A stretch of 64,000 nt of DNA from Bin16 sp965206315. GTDB lineage: Bacteria > Chloroflexota > Dehalococcoidia > Lucifugimonadales > Australimonadaceae. The stretch is from positions 992,001 to 1,056,000 of the forward strand of contig OZ242210.1 of assembly GCA_965206315.1 (NCBI GenBank), read 5' to 3'. The translations under genes and the position numbers were made by a program. The notes under the pieces are model-generated. The model saw only the letters and a program-made list of their open reading frames with translations, was not told the origin of the DNA and searched no databases. Shown here piece after piece: positions 1 to 8,283 of this stretch (position 1 is the first letter of the stretch; each line of letters starts with the position of its first letter).

Positions 1-225
1 CAGAACGAAGCCCAGCAGCTCGCCGGCCGCCTGCGGCGGACGGTGCATGAGTGGGACATGCGCGGCGTGGACGTCATCGGCCCCGCGCCCACCTACCCGC
101 CGCGCATCCGGAACGCGTGGCGCTGGCAGCTGCTCGTCCGCGCGCCGGAGCCGCGCCTGCTGCTCGACAAACTCAGCATCCCGTCTGCATGGCGCGTGGA
201 CGTCGACCCCGTGAACATCGTCTGA
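1..225 (+). CDS. priA: Primosomal protein N' (PriA), C-terminal end only
   Basis: The frame is open from base 1 and ends at 225, giving the last 74 residues. The segment VDVIGPAPTYPPRIRNAWRW followed by a basic stretch and a closing VDVDPVNIV matches the C-terminal domain of the replication-restart helicase PriA, which typically ends in a Pro-rich loop, an aromatic RWQLL strand and a DVDPxN tail. PriA reloads the replisome at stalled forks. The helicase and zinc-binding parts lie left of the window. def follows after 20 bases, the usual priA-def order, but fmt, which often comes next, is not here. Confidence 0.85.
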   Translation, partial: QNEAQQLAGRLRRTVHEWDMRGVDVIGPAPTYPPRIRNAWRWQLLVRAPEPRLLLDKLSIPSAWRVDVDPVNIV

Positions 226-233
226 AGCGCTCG

Positions 234-239
234 TATAAT
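234..239 (+). promoter_or_regulatory. -10 box of def (leaderless promoter)
   Basis: A perfect TATAAT lies at 234-239, just after the priA stop, with exactly six bases between it and the def ATG at 246. No Shine-Dalgarno fits before that ATG. Transcription would begin at or within a base of the start codon, so the def mRNA is probably leaderless. No good -35 hexamer is seen. Confidence 0.6.
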
Positions 240-245
240 CGTTGT

Positions 246-770
246 ATGGCCGTCCTGCAGATGCACTACATCCCGGATCCTGTCCTGCGCAAACGCGCCC
301 GCAAGGTGCGCGACCTCGCCGACCCTGCGCTGCGCAAACTCGCGGACGACATGATCGAGTCGATGTACCACTACAACGGCGTCGGGCTCGCCGCGAACCA
401 GATCGGGTCGCTCAAGCGCATCTGCGTCATCCAGCTGCCGGAGGACGAGGAGCCGACGGTGCTCCTTAACCTGGAGATCACGCGCAAAGAGGGGGAGCGC
501 GAGGTGACAGAGGGTTGCCTCAGCCTGCCCGGCTGGCAGGGCCGCATCCTCCGGGCGGAGAAAGTGTGGGCGCGCGGCGTGGGGCTGGACGGTAAGCCCA
601 TACGGTACAAGGGTGCGACGGAGTTGCTCGCCCAGGCGATCGAACACGAGTACGACCACCTGAACGGAGTGCTTTATACGGACTACCTGCGCTCGCAGGA
701 CGACCTGTATGAAGTAGAGCAGGGAACGGAAGAAGAGGGGGAAGGAGCGGTTGAGGCCGCAGCGGGCTAG
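246..770 (+). CDS. def: Peptide deformylase
   Basis: 174-residue metalloenzyme that removes the formyl group from the initiator methionine of new proteins. All three family motifs are present: GVGLAANQ at 45-52, EGCLSLP at 89-95 with metal ligand Cys91, and HEYDHLNG at 134-141 with ligands His134 and His138 and catalytic Glu135. The first ATG giving a normal-length enzyme is at 246, and the TATAAT six bases upstream supports it; longer readings run into priA. The last ~25 residues are an acidic Glu/Ala tail. The stop overlaps the stop of the convergent rplS by three bases. Confidence 0.96.
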   Translation: MAVLQMHYIPDPVLRKRARKVRDLADPALRKLADDMIESMYHYNGVGLAANQIGSLKRICVIQLPEDEEPTVLLNLEITRKEGEREVTEGCLSLPGWQGRILRAEKVWARGVGLDGKPIRYKGATELLAQAIEHEYDHLNGVLYTDYLRSQDDLYEVEQGTEEEGEGAVEAAAG

Positions 771-1123
771 CGCTTGCCGCCGCCCTGGGTGCGCTCCTTG
801 ATGCGCGCCGCTTTCCCGGACAGGCCGCGCAGATAGTACAGCTTGGCGCGGCGCACCTTGCCCCGGCGCACCAGTTCCACGCTGTCCACGTTCGGGGAAT
901 GGAAGAAGAACGAGCGTTCCACCCCGACGCCTGAAGCGACGCGGCGCACCGTGAAGGAGCTGGCCGGCCCGCCGCCGCGCTTCCGGATGACAACGCCCTG
1001 GAAGCTCTGCTGACGCCGGCGCTCGCCTTCGCGGATCCAGACGTTCACCTTCACGGTGTCGCCCGGCTGGAACTCCGCGATCTTCTCGTTGGGAGTCAGT
1101 GCCACTGCGTCGCGCGCTTCCAT
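767..1123 (-). CDS. rplS: 50S ribosomal protein L19
   Basis: 118 residues, normal for L19, which sits at the 30S-50S interface. Recognisable blocks are FQPGDTVKVNVWIREGERRR, FQGVVIRKRGGG, the FTVRRVASGVGVERSFFFHSP segment (positions about 40-65) and the basic RRAKLYYLRGLSGKAARIKER tail. The start at 1123 has an AGAGG ribosome-binding site a few bases upstream. Its own promoter and a hairpin-bearing leader precede it (separate entry). It stands alone rather than in the common rpsP-rimM-trmD-rplS operon, none of which is nearby. Confidence 0.96.
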   Translation of the reverse strand: MEARDAVALTPNEKIAEFQPGDTVKVNVWIREGERRRQQSFQGVVIRKRGGGPASSFTVRRVASGVGVERSFFFHSPNVDSVELVRRGKVRRAKLYYLRGLSGKAARIKERTQGGGKR

Positions 1124-1149
1124 GGGAGTACCTCTTACCGTTGCATGGC

Positions 1150-1181
1150 GCCCGTCCGCGACGGGCAACCGCTAGAGTATA
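1150..1181 (-). promoter_or_regulatory. rplS promoter -10 and hairpin leader
   Basis: Read on the minus strand, TATACT (1181-1176) lies 52 bases before the rplS ATG. The predicted transcript starts near 1169 and almost at once forms a perfect 7-bp hairpin, GCCCGTC (1166-1160) with GACGGGC (1156-1150), three-base loop. A short 5' leader holding one strong hairpin resembles the autogenous leaders known before L19 genes in Firmicutes; whether it acts that way here is inference. Confidence 0.5.
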
Positions 1182-1210
1182 CGAGAACGGGAGAAGCGGG
1201 GCAACGGGAG

Positions 1211-2176
1211 TCAGGTGGCGGAGATGGCCTGTACCCTGCTCAGCATCTCGTCCCACGGGTCGCCGCGCGGCGGCAACTCGTCTATCGGCAGCACTTCGCT
1301 GCGGTTATTCCGCCAGCAGACGAGTCCTCCGGATACGCCGTCCAGGAGAGCGTCGGCTGCTTTGACGCCCATGCGCGTTCCGAGGATGCGGTCGAACCGG
1401 GACGGCACGCCTCCTCGTTGTATGTAGCCGAGCACCGTGTAGCGGGCGTCGTAAGGCTTGTCTGATTCGTTGATGAGCTGGGCGAGCTCCGCCGCTCCCC
1501 AGCGTGCCCCTTCCGCCAGAACGATGATGAAGTGGCGTTTGCCTCGCAGCCAGACCTGGCGCATCTCCTCGAAGACCTCTTCCAGCTCCATCGGGCGTTC
1601 AGGAGTGAGCACCATCTCCGCGCCCGTGGCAAGGCCGGCCATGACGGCGATGTATCCGCATTGCCTCCCCATCACCTCAACGATCATGGCCCGCCGGTGC
1701 GCCGCGGCGGTGTCCTGGATCCGGTCGATGGCCTCCATCGCCGTGTTGATCGCCGTGTCCGCCCCGATGGTGATCTCCGTGCCGGGCATGTCGTTGTCTA
1801 TGGTCGCGGGGACGCAGACGACGGGCATACCGAGCTTGTGTAGCTCCCATGCACCCTGCATGGAGCCCTCGCCGCCGATGACGACCAGCCCTTCGAAACC
1901 TTCCGTGCGCAGGTCTTCCACGGCCTTGCTGCGGACATTCGGGTCCAGGAAAGGCTCGCAGCGGCCCGCTCCGATGATGCTGCCGCCGTGCCGCAGTGAC
2001 CCGGCGACATGCCAGGTGGTCAGCTCTTGTACGCGATGGTCGAGGAGGCCGTTGAAGCCGTCCCAGAAACCCCAGACTTCAGTGGAGCGGAACAAGGCGG
2101 TGCGCGTGACAGCGCGGATAGCCGCGTTCATGCCCGGAGCATCGCCGCCGCTGGCCAGCACGCCGATCTTCTTCAT
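1211..2176 (-). CDS. pfkA: 6-phosphofructokinase
   Basis: 321 residues, the length of short bacterial ATP-PFKs; makes fructose-1,6-bisphosphate, the committed step of glycolysis. Seen: GVLASGGDAPGMN at 5-17, the catalytic TIDND loop near 126-130, MGRQCGYIA, and the effector/substrate-site IQRGGVPSRFDR. The ATP/Mg motif normally written GGDGS reads GGEGS here (about 101-105), an Asp-to-Glu change at a metal-contact position; the following Gly, which separates ATP- from PPi-dependent enzymes, is kept. TACAAT on the minus strand (2191-2186) ends nine bases before the ATG, so the leader is very short. Confidence 0.93.
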   Translation of the reverse strand: MKKIGVLASGGDAPGMNAAIRAVTRTALFRSTEVWGFWDGFNGLLDHRVQELTTWHVAGSLRHGGSIIGAGRCEPFLDPNVRSKAVEDLRTEGFEGLVVIGGEGSMQGAWELHKLGMPVVCVPATIDNDMPGTEITIGADTAINTAMEAIDRIQDTAAAHRRAMIVEVMGRQCGYIAVMAGLATGAEMVLTPERPMELEEVFEEMRQVWLRGKRHFIIVLAEGARWGAAELAQLINESDKPYDARYTVLGYIQRGGVPSRFDRILGTRMGVKAADALLDGVSGGLVCWRNNRSEVLPIDELPPRGDPWDEMLSRVQAISAT

Positions 2177-2234
2177 AACGCAGCGATTGTAGCACCCCCC
2201 TCTTTCGCGGATGGCTTCAGGAACGTTATCTCGT

Positions 2235-2264
2235 TTGACTGGCGCACAGGGGCGCCCTTATACT
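2235..2264 (+). promoter_or_regulatory. 5S rRNA promoter
   Basis: TTGACT (2235-2240), an 18-bp spacer and TATACT (2259-2264). Six bases follow before position 2271, the 5' end of the terminal 5S helix. This is the best sigma70-type promoter in the window. Confidence 0.75.
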
Positions 2265-2270
2265 CAGCAA

Positions 2271-2388
2271 GCTTGGTGGTTTGAGCGGGGCGGACCCACC
2301 CGTACCCATCCCGAACACGGAAGTGAAACGCTCCAGCGCCGACGATACTGGCAGGGCAACTTGCTGGGAAAATAGGTCACCGCCAGGC
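2271..2388 (+). rRNA. rrf: 5S ribosomal RNA (solitary)
   Basis: The sequence has the universal 5S core (CCCATCCCGAACACGGAAGT around 2305-2325) and the GGAAAATAGGTC block near the 3' end. Terminal helix I forms between CTTGGTGGT (2272-2280) and ACCGCCAGG (2379-2387) with only wobble exceptions, and extends by G2271-C2388. Length is about 118 nt. No 23S or 16S gene adjoins: pfkA lies on one side, an S1-domain gene on the other. It therefore has its own promoter and terminator. Confidence 0.93.
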
Positions 2389-2404
2389 TATGAGACCGAT
2401 GAGC

Positions 2405-2432
2405 GCCCGGGCAGCAGCCCGGGCTTGCTTGT
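2405..2432 (+). terminator. Terminator of the 5S gene
   Basis: GCCCGGGC (2405-2412), four-base loop AGCA, GCCCGGGC (2417-2424), then TTGCTTGT. A perfect 8-bp GC stem starting 17 bases after the 5S 3' end with a T-rich tail. Confidence 0.75.
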
Positions 2433-2580
2433 CTCCCTTCCCAACGACTCCCCGGGCGCTGTCGGGCGCCATGTGGCAGTCGCTTCCGCTGAGCGTCTAA
2501 TGCACCGCCTTCTAGGGTATGCAACCTGGACGTCAGGCCGTAGAATCGCACCTCTGGCGAAATGCCGATTCGGAGTGGCC

Positions 2581-3762
2581 GTGTCTGAGCAGATGAGCAC
2601 GGGTGACCCCGGCGAACCAACGATGGCGGAGCTCCTTCAGGAGGAGACTCTGCCGCAGGAGTTGCGCCGGGGAGACATCGTACCCGGACAGATCATGGAG
2701 ATAGACCAGGACGGGGTCCTCGTCTCCATCGGCTACAAATCGGAAGGCATGGTCCCTGCTCGTGAGATGCGTACCCTGACGCCGCACCCAGGCGCCCACT
2801 ACAGCATCGGCGACACCATCAACGTCTACGTCATGGACGTCACCGGCCCTGAGGGGCAGGCGCAACTGTCCATCGACCGCGTGCGCGCGCTCAGCGCCTG
2901 GCTCACGCTCGAAGAGGCGGAACGCAACGACACCTTCGTAACCGGAAAGGTCACCGGCCACAACCGCGGGGGAATGGTCGTAGACCTGAACGGGCTGCAG
3001 GGCTTCATCCCCCTCTCGCAGGTCGCGATCGCGGCAGGTGCCGAGCCGGAAGCCGCTCTTGCAGCGCGTGTGGGAGAAGAGGTATCGCTCAAGATCGTCG
3101 AGGTGAACCGGAAGCGCAACCGCGTGGTCCTCACGGAGCGGGGAGCGCTTCGCGAACAGAGAGAAGGGCTGAAAGACCAGCTGCTGAGCACGTTACAGGA
3201 AGGCGACGTTCGCCACGGGCGCGTATCCGGCATCTCCAACTTCGGTGCGTTCGTGGATATCGGCGGCGCCGACGGGCTCGTTCACATCTCTGAGCTGTCG
3301 TGGTCTCCGGTGAGCAACGTTGCGGACGTGCTGGAGGTAGGGCAGGAAGTCGATGTGCAGGTGCTGCGCATCGACCGCGATAACCGCCGTATCGCACTCA
3401 GTCTCCGCCGCCTCACGCCCACTCCCTGGCAAGCGGCCATGGAACGCATGCACGTGGGGCAACTGGTGACCGGAACTATCACGAATTTCGCCGATTTCGG
3501 CGCATTCGCACGTGTAGAAGACGGGATAGAAGGGCTGATACACATCTCGGAACTGACTGAAGCACACATCCGTCATCCGCGTGAAGTCGTCAATATCGGT
3601 GATACAATGACACTCCAGATAGTAAGCCTCGATCCTGAACGTCATCGGCTTGGGCTTAGTCTGCGCCGCGTAGAGGAGACGAAGACGCCTACTGAACATC
3701 ACGACCCGGTCGAATATCACTCGTTCCTCGACTTCGGCAGGGACAGTGGGCTCGCGCAATAG
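2581..3762 (+). CDS. rpsA: S1 RNA-binding domain protein (ribosomal protein S1-like)
   Basis: 393 residues from a GTG at 2581 with GGAG five bases upstream; an ATG at 2593 is the main alternative. Four S1 (OB-fold) repeats occur at about 29-100, 115-185, 205-275 and 290-360. The third and fourth carry the canonical NFGAFVDI...GLVHISELSW and DFGAFARV...EGLIHISELTE cores; the first is the usual degenerate N-terminal domain. The protein probably helps mRNA bind the 30S subunit. Four domains is short compared with the six of E. coli S1 but common outside Proteobacteria. Confidence 0.85.
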   Translation: MSEQMSTGDPGEPTMAELLQEETLPQELRRGDIVPGQIMEIDQDGVLVSIGYKSEGMVPAREMRTLTPHPGAHYSIGDTINVYVMDVTGPEGQAQLSIDRVRALSAWLTLEEAERNDTFVTGKVTGHNRGGMVVDLNGLQGFIPLSQVAIAAGAEPEAALAARVGEEVSLKIVEVNRKRNRVVLTERGALREQREGLKDQLLSTLQEGDVRHGRVSGISNFGAFVDIGGADGLVHISELSWSPVSNVADVLEVGQEVDVQVLRIDRDNRRIALSLRRLTPTPWQAAMERMHVGQLVTGTITNFADFGAFARVEDGIEGLIHISELTEAHIRHPREVVNIGDTMTLQIVSLDPERHRLGLSLRRVEETKTPTEHHDPVEYHSFLDFGRDSGLAQ

Positions 3763-3796
3763 ACCGCGATGTGATTAGATAGAACCGGAGGCGGTC

Positions 3797-6301
3797 ATGG
3801 CCAGCAGATTCGAAAAATTCTCGGAACGTGCTCGCAGGGTGCTTTCGCTCGCCCAGGAAGAGGCGCAGCGGTTCAACCACAACTACATCGGCACCGAGCA
3901 CATCCTGCTTGGCCTCGTCCGGGAGACGGACGGCGTCGCCGCCCGCGTCCTCAGCAGCCTGAACGTCGAGCTCTCCAAGGTGCGCTCCGCGGTCGAGTTC
4001 ATCATCGGCAGGGGCGAGCGCCCCTCCCCCGGCGACATCGGCCTCACGCCGCGCGCCAAGAAAGTGATCGAGTTGGCCGTGGACGAGGCGCGCCGCCTCA
4101 CCCACCACTACATCGGCACGGAGCACCTGCTCATCGGCATCATGCGCGAGGGCGAGGGCGTCGCTGCAGGCGTGCTCGAGAGCCTCGGCGTCTCGCTGGA
4201 CAAGGTGCGCGCCGAGACGACGCGCATCCTCAACCAAAGCGTCTCTCAGAGCCAGGGGCACAGCCGCTCCAGCAACCGTACGCCCACGCTGGACCAGCTC
4301 GGCATAGACCTCACCAAGTACGCGCAGGAAGGGAAGTTGGACCGGGTCGTCGGCCGCACCCAGGAGATCGAGCGCGTCGTGCAGATCCTCAGCCGCCGCA
4401 GGAAGAACAATCCCGTGCTCGTCGGCCCGCCCGGCGTCGGCAAGACCGCCATTGTGGAGGCCCTCGCCCAGAAGGTGACCACCGGCGACGTGCCTGAGCA
4501 CCTCAGCAACCGCCGCGTGGTCACGCTGGACATGGGTGCGCTCGTTGCAGGCACCAAGTACAGGGGCGAGTTCGAGGAGCGCCTGAAGAAGGTAGTGGAG
4601 GAGATCAAGTCCTCCGGTAACTGCATCCTCTTCATCGACGAGATGCACACGATGGTCGGGGCCGGCGCGGCCGAGGGGGCCGTGGACGCCGCGAACATCC
4701 TCAAACCGTCACTGGCGCGCGGCGAGTTGCAGTGCATCGGCGCGACTACGCTCGACGACTACCGCAAATACGTGGAGCGCGACCCCGCTCTCGAGCGCAG
4801 GTTCCAGCCCGTGAACGTCGAAGAGCCTTCTGTTGAGGAAACCGTAGAGATACTCGACGGCATCCGGCCCAAGTTCGAGGAGTTCCACAACGTTGAGATC
4901 GACCACGATGCGCTTCGTGCCGCCGCCAGCCTCTCCTCGCGCTTCATCGCCGACCGCTACCTCCCCGACAAGGCTATCGACCTGATGGACGAGGCCGGCT
5001 CCCGCGTGCGTATCCGCACGAGCAACATGCCGCTCTCAGTCAAGGAATCGCAGAAGATGCTGGAGACCGTCCGCCGCGACAAGGACGAGGCCATCTCGCA
5101 GCAGCAGTACGAGTACGCCGCCGAGCTCCGTGACCGGGAGGTCAAGCTCGCCGACAGCCTCCAGCAGTTGCAGAGCGAGTGGCGCGAGACCTCCGGAGAC
5201 GAGAAGGCCAGGGTCACCGAGGAGGAGATCGCGGAAGTCGTCAGCATGTGGACGGGCATCCCCGTGACCCACATGGCGGTCGAGGAGATCGAACGCCTCC
5301 TTCACATGGAGGAGAACATCCACCAGCGCATCGTCGGCCAGGACGAGGCCATCGTCGCTATCGCCAAGGCAGTCCGGCGCGCGCGCGCCGGACTGAAGGA
5401 CCCCAAGCGCCCCATCGGCAGCTTCCTCTTCCTCGGCCCCACCGGTGTCGGGAAGACGGAGCTGGTAAAGGCGCTCGCGGAGTTCATGTTCGGCTCCGAA
5501 GAGGCGATGGTGCGTCTCGACATGTCGGAGTTCATGGAGCGCCACACCGTGGCGCGGCTCGTCGGTTCGCCTCCCGGTTACGTCGGCTACGAGGACGGGG
5601 GCCAGCTGACGGACGCCGTCCGCCGCCGCAGCTACACCTGTATCCTGCTGGACGAGATCGAGAAGGCGCACCCTGAGGTCTTCAACCTCCTGCTGCAGAT
5701 CTTCGACGACGGCCACCTCGCGGACGCGAAGGGACGCAAGGTCGACTTCCGCAACACCATCATCGTGATGACCTCCAACATCGGTTCGGACCTCATCAAG
5801 CGCGACACCTCCTTCGGATTTGCAATGGTCAACCAGGCCAAGATGGAGGAGAACGCCTACGAGAAGATGAAGACCAAGGTGGAGGACGAGGTCAAGCGCT
5901 TCTTCCGCCCCGAGTTCCTGAACCGCATCGACGGCCAGATCGTCTTCCACGCGCTCACCAGGGAGCACATCGTCAGCATCGTTGACCTGATGCTGAATGA
6001 GGTGCGCAAGCCGATGCTGGAGAAAGGGTTGAGCCTCGAAGTGACCCAGGCAGCCAAGGAGTGGCTTGGCGAGAAAGGGTTCGACCCCACGTTCGGCGCA
6101 CGCCCGCTCCGCAGGCTCATCGAACGCGAGATGGAGGACACCCTCTCCGAGGGCGTCATCCGCGGCGACTACCGGCCCGGCCAGACCGTCGTCGTCGATG
6201 TGGACAACGAAGACCCCGAGAATCCGAAACTCGCCATCAGCGTGCAGAGCAACGAAACGCCCGAACTCGCTGAGGCAGCGGCGGCCCCGGCAGCCGAGTA
6301 G
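3797..6301 (+). CDS. clpC: Clp protease ATP-binding subunit ClpC
   Basis: 834-residue HSP100 unfoldase that feeds substrates to ClpP. In order: double Clp_N repeat (1-145, both with HHYIGTEH/HNYIGTEH), first AAA+ domain with Walker A GPPGVGKT at 210-217, a UVR-type helical segment (about 420-460, QQYEYAAELRDREV) that marks ClpC rather than ClpB, second AAA+ domain with GPTGVGKTE from 547 and pore loop GYVGYEDGG, and the C-terminal D2-small domain. GGAGG precedes the ATG by six bases. The usual partners ctsR, mcsA and mcsB are absent, so regulation by CtsR is not supported by context. Confidence 0.95.
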   Translation: MASRFEKFSERARRVLSLAQEEAQRFNHNYIGTEHILLGLVRETDGVAARVLSSLNVELSKVRSAVEFIIGRGERPSPGDIGLTPRAKKVIELAVDEARRLTHHYIGTEHLLIGIMREGEGVAAGVLESLGVSLDKVRAETTRILNQSVSQSQGHSRSSNRTPTLDQLGIDLTKYAQEGKLDRVVGRTQEIERVVQILSRRRKNNPVLVGPPGVGKTAIVEALAQKVTTGDVPEHLSNRRVVTLDMGALVAGTKYRGEFEERLKKVVEEIKSSGNCILFIDEMHTMVGAGAAEGAVDAANILKPSLARGELQCIGATTLDDYRKYVERDPALERRFQPVNVEEPSVEETVEILDGIRPKFEEFHNVEIDHDALRAAASLSSRFIADRYLPDKAIDLMDEAGSRVRIRTSNMPLSVKESQKMLETVRRDKDEAISQQQYEYAAELRDREVKLADSLQQLQSEWRETSGDEKARVTEEEIAEVVSMWTGIPVTHMAVEEIERLLHMEENIHQRIVGQDEAIVAIAKAVRRARAGLKDPKRPIGSFLFLGPTGVGKTELVKALAEFMFGSEEAMVRLDMSEFMERHTVARLVGSPPGYVGYEDGGQLTDAVRRRSYTCILLDEIEKAHPEVFNLLLQIFDDGHLADAKGRKVDFRNTIIVMTSNIGSDLIKRDTSFGFAMVNQAKMEENAYEKMKTKVEDEVKRFFRPEFLNRIDGQIVFHALTREHIVSIVDLMLNEVRKPMLEKGLSLEVTQAAKEWLGEKGFDPTFGARPLRRLIEREMEDTLSEGVIRGDYRPGQTVVVDVDNEDPENPKLAISVQSNETPELAEAAAAPAAE

Positions 6302-6394
6302 CACCCTTGCAGATAGAAGAGGAGCACAAGCCCTCCATGCTACCGCGCTCCCCCACCCGCCGTCGAACTTGACATGAAGGAAGGCACCTGCTAT

Positions 6395-6631
6395 ATGGCT
6401 TTTTCAACGGTTCGCAGCCACGATGCTGCCGTCAACAAGGAGGACGCGGTGGAGACTCCGGCATCAGGCACAGCCGGCAGCGCAACTGAGCTTGCGGCGC
6501 GTCTAAAGGACTGGGCCGACAATCCGCCTGACGAAGTAATCAGGGTATTCCGTGAAATCATGGTTAGCTTTGACCAAGGGATGCCTGTGGCCAGTTCAAG
6601 TGAGATACTGAACTTGCGGGCCCGGTGGTGA
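6395..6631 (+). CDS. Small hypothetical protein
   Basis: 78 residues from the ATG at 6395, chosen because AAGGAAGG (6377-6384) lies ten bases upstream; an in-frame ATG at 6374 lacks a site. The N-terminus is Ser/Ala/Thr-rich and unstructured, the C-terminal half (LAARLKDWADNPPDEVIRVF) is helical and acidic. I do not recognise a family. It lies 75 bases before the frameshifted protease-like gene and may be its operon partner. Confidence 0.5.
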   Translation: MAFSTVRSHDAAVNKEDAVETPASGTAGSATELAARLKDWADNPPDEVIRVFREIMVSFDQGMPVASSSEILNLRARW

Positions 6632-6705
6632 TTTCTCATCCGCTCGGAATGACCGCTCAGCAGAATAGACCATAGATATAGCACCCTAGTTGAAGCGAGT
6701 GTTCT

Positions 6706-8222
6706 ATGAACTATTTCCCAAATATTTCTACCATTTCTCCGGCAGATTTGCAACAATACCTTGGCAGAGTAGAACCCGCCAGCGCAGTCCAGGCGCTGCT
6801 TACTTTACTTACCCAACGAAGTAATCCTGTGCGTTCAGTAGTCATTGAAGATGGCTATATTGATATCGACTATTCGGCATCATATTATCTGCAACGAAGC
6901 CGATCTTTCACTCCAGTATCTCGAAGTGTAAAACGACTACATTTCTTTGCAACGAATGTTACTCGACGAAAATACCATTCGGCTTCTGACACAGCAGTCC
7001 AATCGCTCGCACAGTCTTATTTGGATTCACGGTAATCAGGCCTGGCATTCCCGAAACTCTAGGGAGAACGATCGTGCCTCCACCTACCTATGTCGGTGGG
7101 GCGCGCGCATATTTCCCCACTGAGAGCCCATTCGAGTCTAATTTTCTTGGCATACCACTCCAAGTCAGTAGCACACCTTACATCTCTCAAGATTCGCAAG
7201 TTATGGCTTGTGCAACAGCCGCACTATGGATGTCATCCACTGTGTTAGCCCGAAACACTGGGACAACGGAGTTTCAAACTGCAGACATCACGAGCATGGC
7301 CCTATCGATTAGACGTCCCTACGGTCCATCCCTCGGAGAACGTGGTCTGACGATAACACAAATGGAACACGCCCTCCTGGAAATGGGATACGACCCTAAG
7401 ATTTGGGAGCGCCCTGACGCTGAGAATCTCCTGCGATATGCATACCTTTATACGGAGAGTGGCATACCACCTGTCATCTTGTTAGACATCCCCCAGGTCG
7501 GTGGTCATGCAGTGACAGTAGTAGGACATTTGTTTGATACCTCCGTTCCGCGTAATAAACCGCTCGTCCCGGGAATTTTCGTGAGCACAGACTTTATCCC
7601 CGGGTTGATAATACATGACGACCAGCGAGGGCCTTATCTCCGAATGGACGTAGACTCCACTACGCCAAAGGAAAGAAGGGAGAGACCCTACAATAGCAAA
7701 GTGACTGTTCACACACCTGCAGGAACCATGACTGGGTTCTGTGCAGCCTTAATTGTACCCGTTCCCCAAAGAGCCATGATGCCCGCAAACAATGCTATCG
7801 CCTCTGCTGCATCGTGGGTATCGACCTTGCAAAGCATTGGGGCAATCACATCAGGTGATATGGTTATTCGTGGATTCCTAGTCAGATCTAACCGCTACAA
7901 ACATGCCGCTTGGCAGTTACCGCGTTTACATACCCAGGTGGCTACAGTTTATCGGGGACTACCCATGCCACGCTATGTATGGGTAGTTGAGTTCACTCAT
8001 AAGGACAAATGGGTAGGATCATCTCCTTCAAATCTTGAGATAGAAGGCGAATTCATCTTCGACGGGACGTTTATCGCTAACCCTAGGCCCCATTTCCTAG
8101 CTGCACATCTGCCGGGGGCCGTTGGCGTTTCGCGCAGAACAGAACAAGGGATGCGCTCAAACGCAATACACATCGCTCATGACACTCCGTACGAACCCCT
8201 CGGTATGCCCATACGCCTTTGA
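6706..8222 (+). pseudogene. Papain/C39-like cysteine-protease-type gene, split by a 1-base frameshift
   Basis: Two frames read as one ~505-residue protein. Frame 1 (6706-7035) runs to the QSLAQSYL segment; the other frame, open from 6990 and continuing to 8222, picks up at GFTVIRPGIPETLGRTIVPP. Adding one G in the TTGGATT at 7021-7027 joins them as SYLGFTVIRP with no loss. The second part has the order expected of papain-like enzymes: DSQVMACATAALW (Gln and Cys), GGHAVTVVGH (His) and IIHDDQRGPY (Asp). Base composition is clearly AT-richer than the neighbours, pointing to transfer. It may be a real pseudogene or an assembly error; protease activity is inferred from motif order only. Confidence 0.7.
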
Positions 8223-8283
8223 CCAATGCCTTGACACCCGCCCCTTGCGCGTCCAGCGCGGATTGTTGGACGATGCGCCCGCA

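Noticed and set aside
2281..2580. Extending the S1-protein frame upstream to 2281
   Set aside because: That part lies inside the 5S rRNA gene and its terminator; the GTG at 2581 has a ribosome site.
5036..6304. 422-codon minus-strand frame across clpC
   Set aside because: Antisense shadow of a well-conserved gene, no motif or ribosome site.
7015..7030. Programmed -1 frameshift
   Set aside because: TCTTATTTGGATT is not a good slippery heptamer (tyrosine codon would re-pair badly) and no downstream stem was seen; mutation or sequencing error is simpler.
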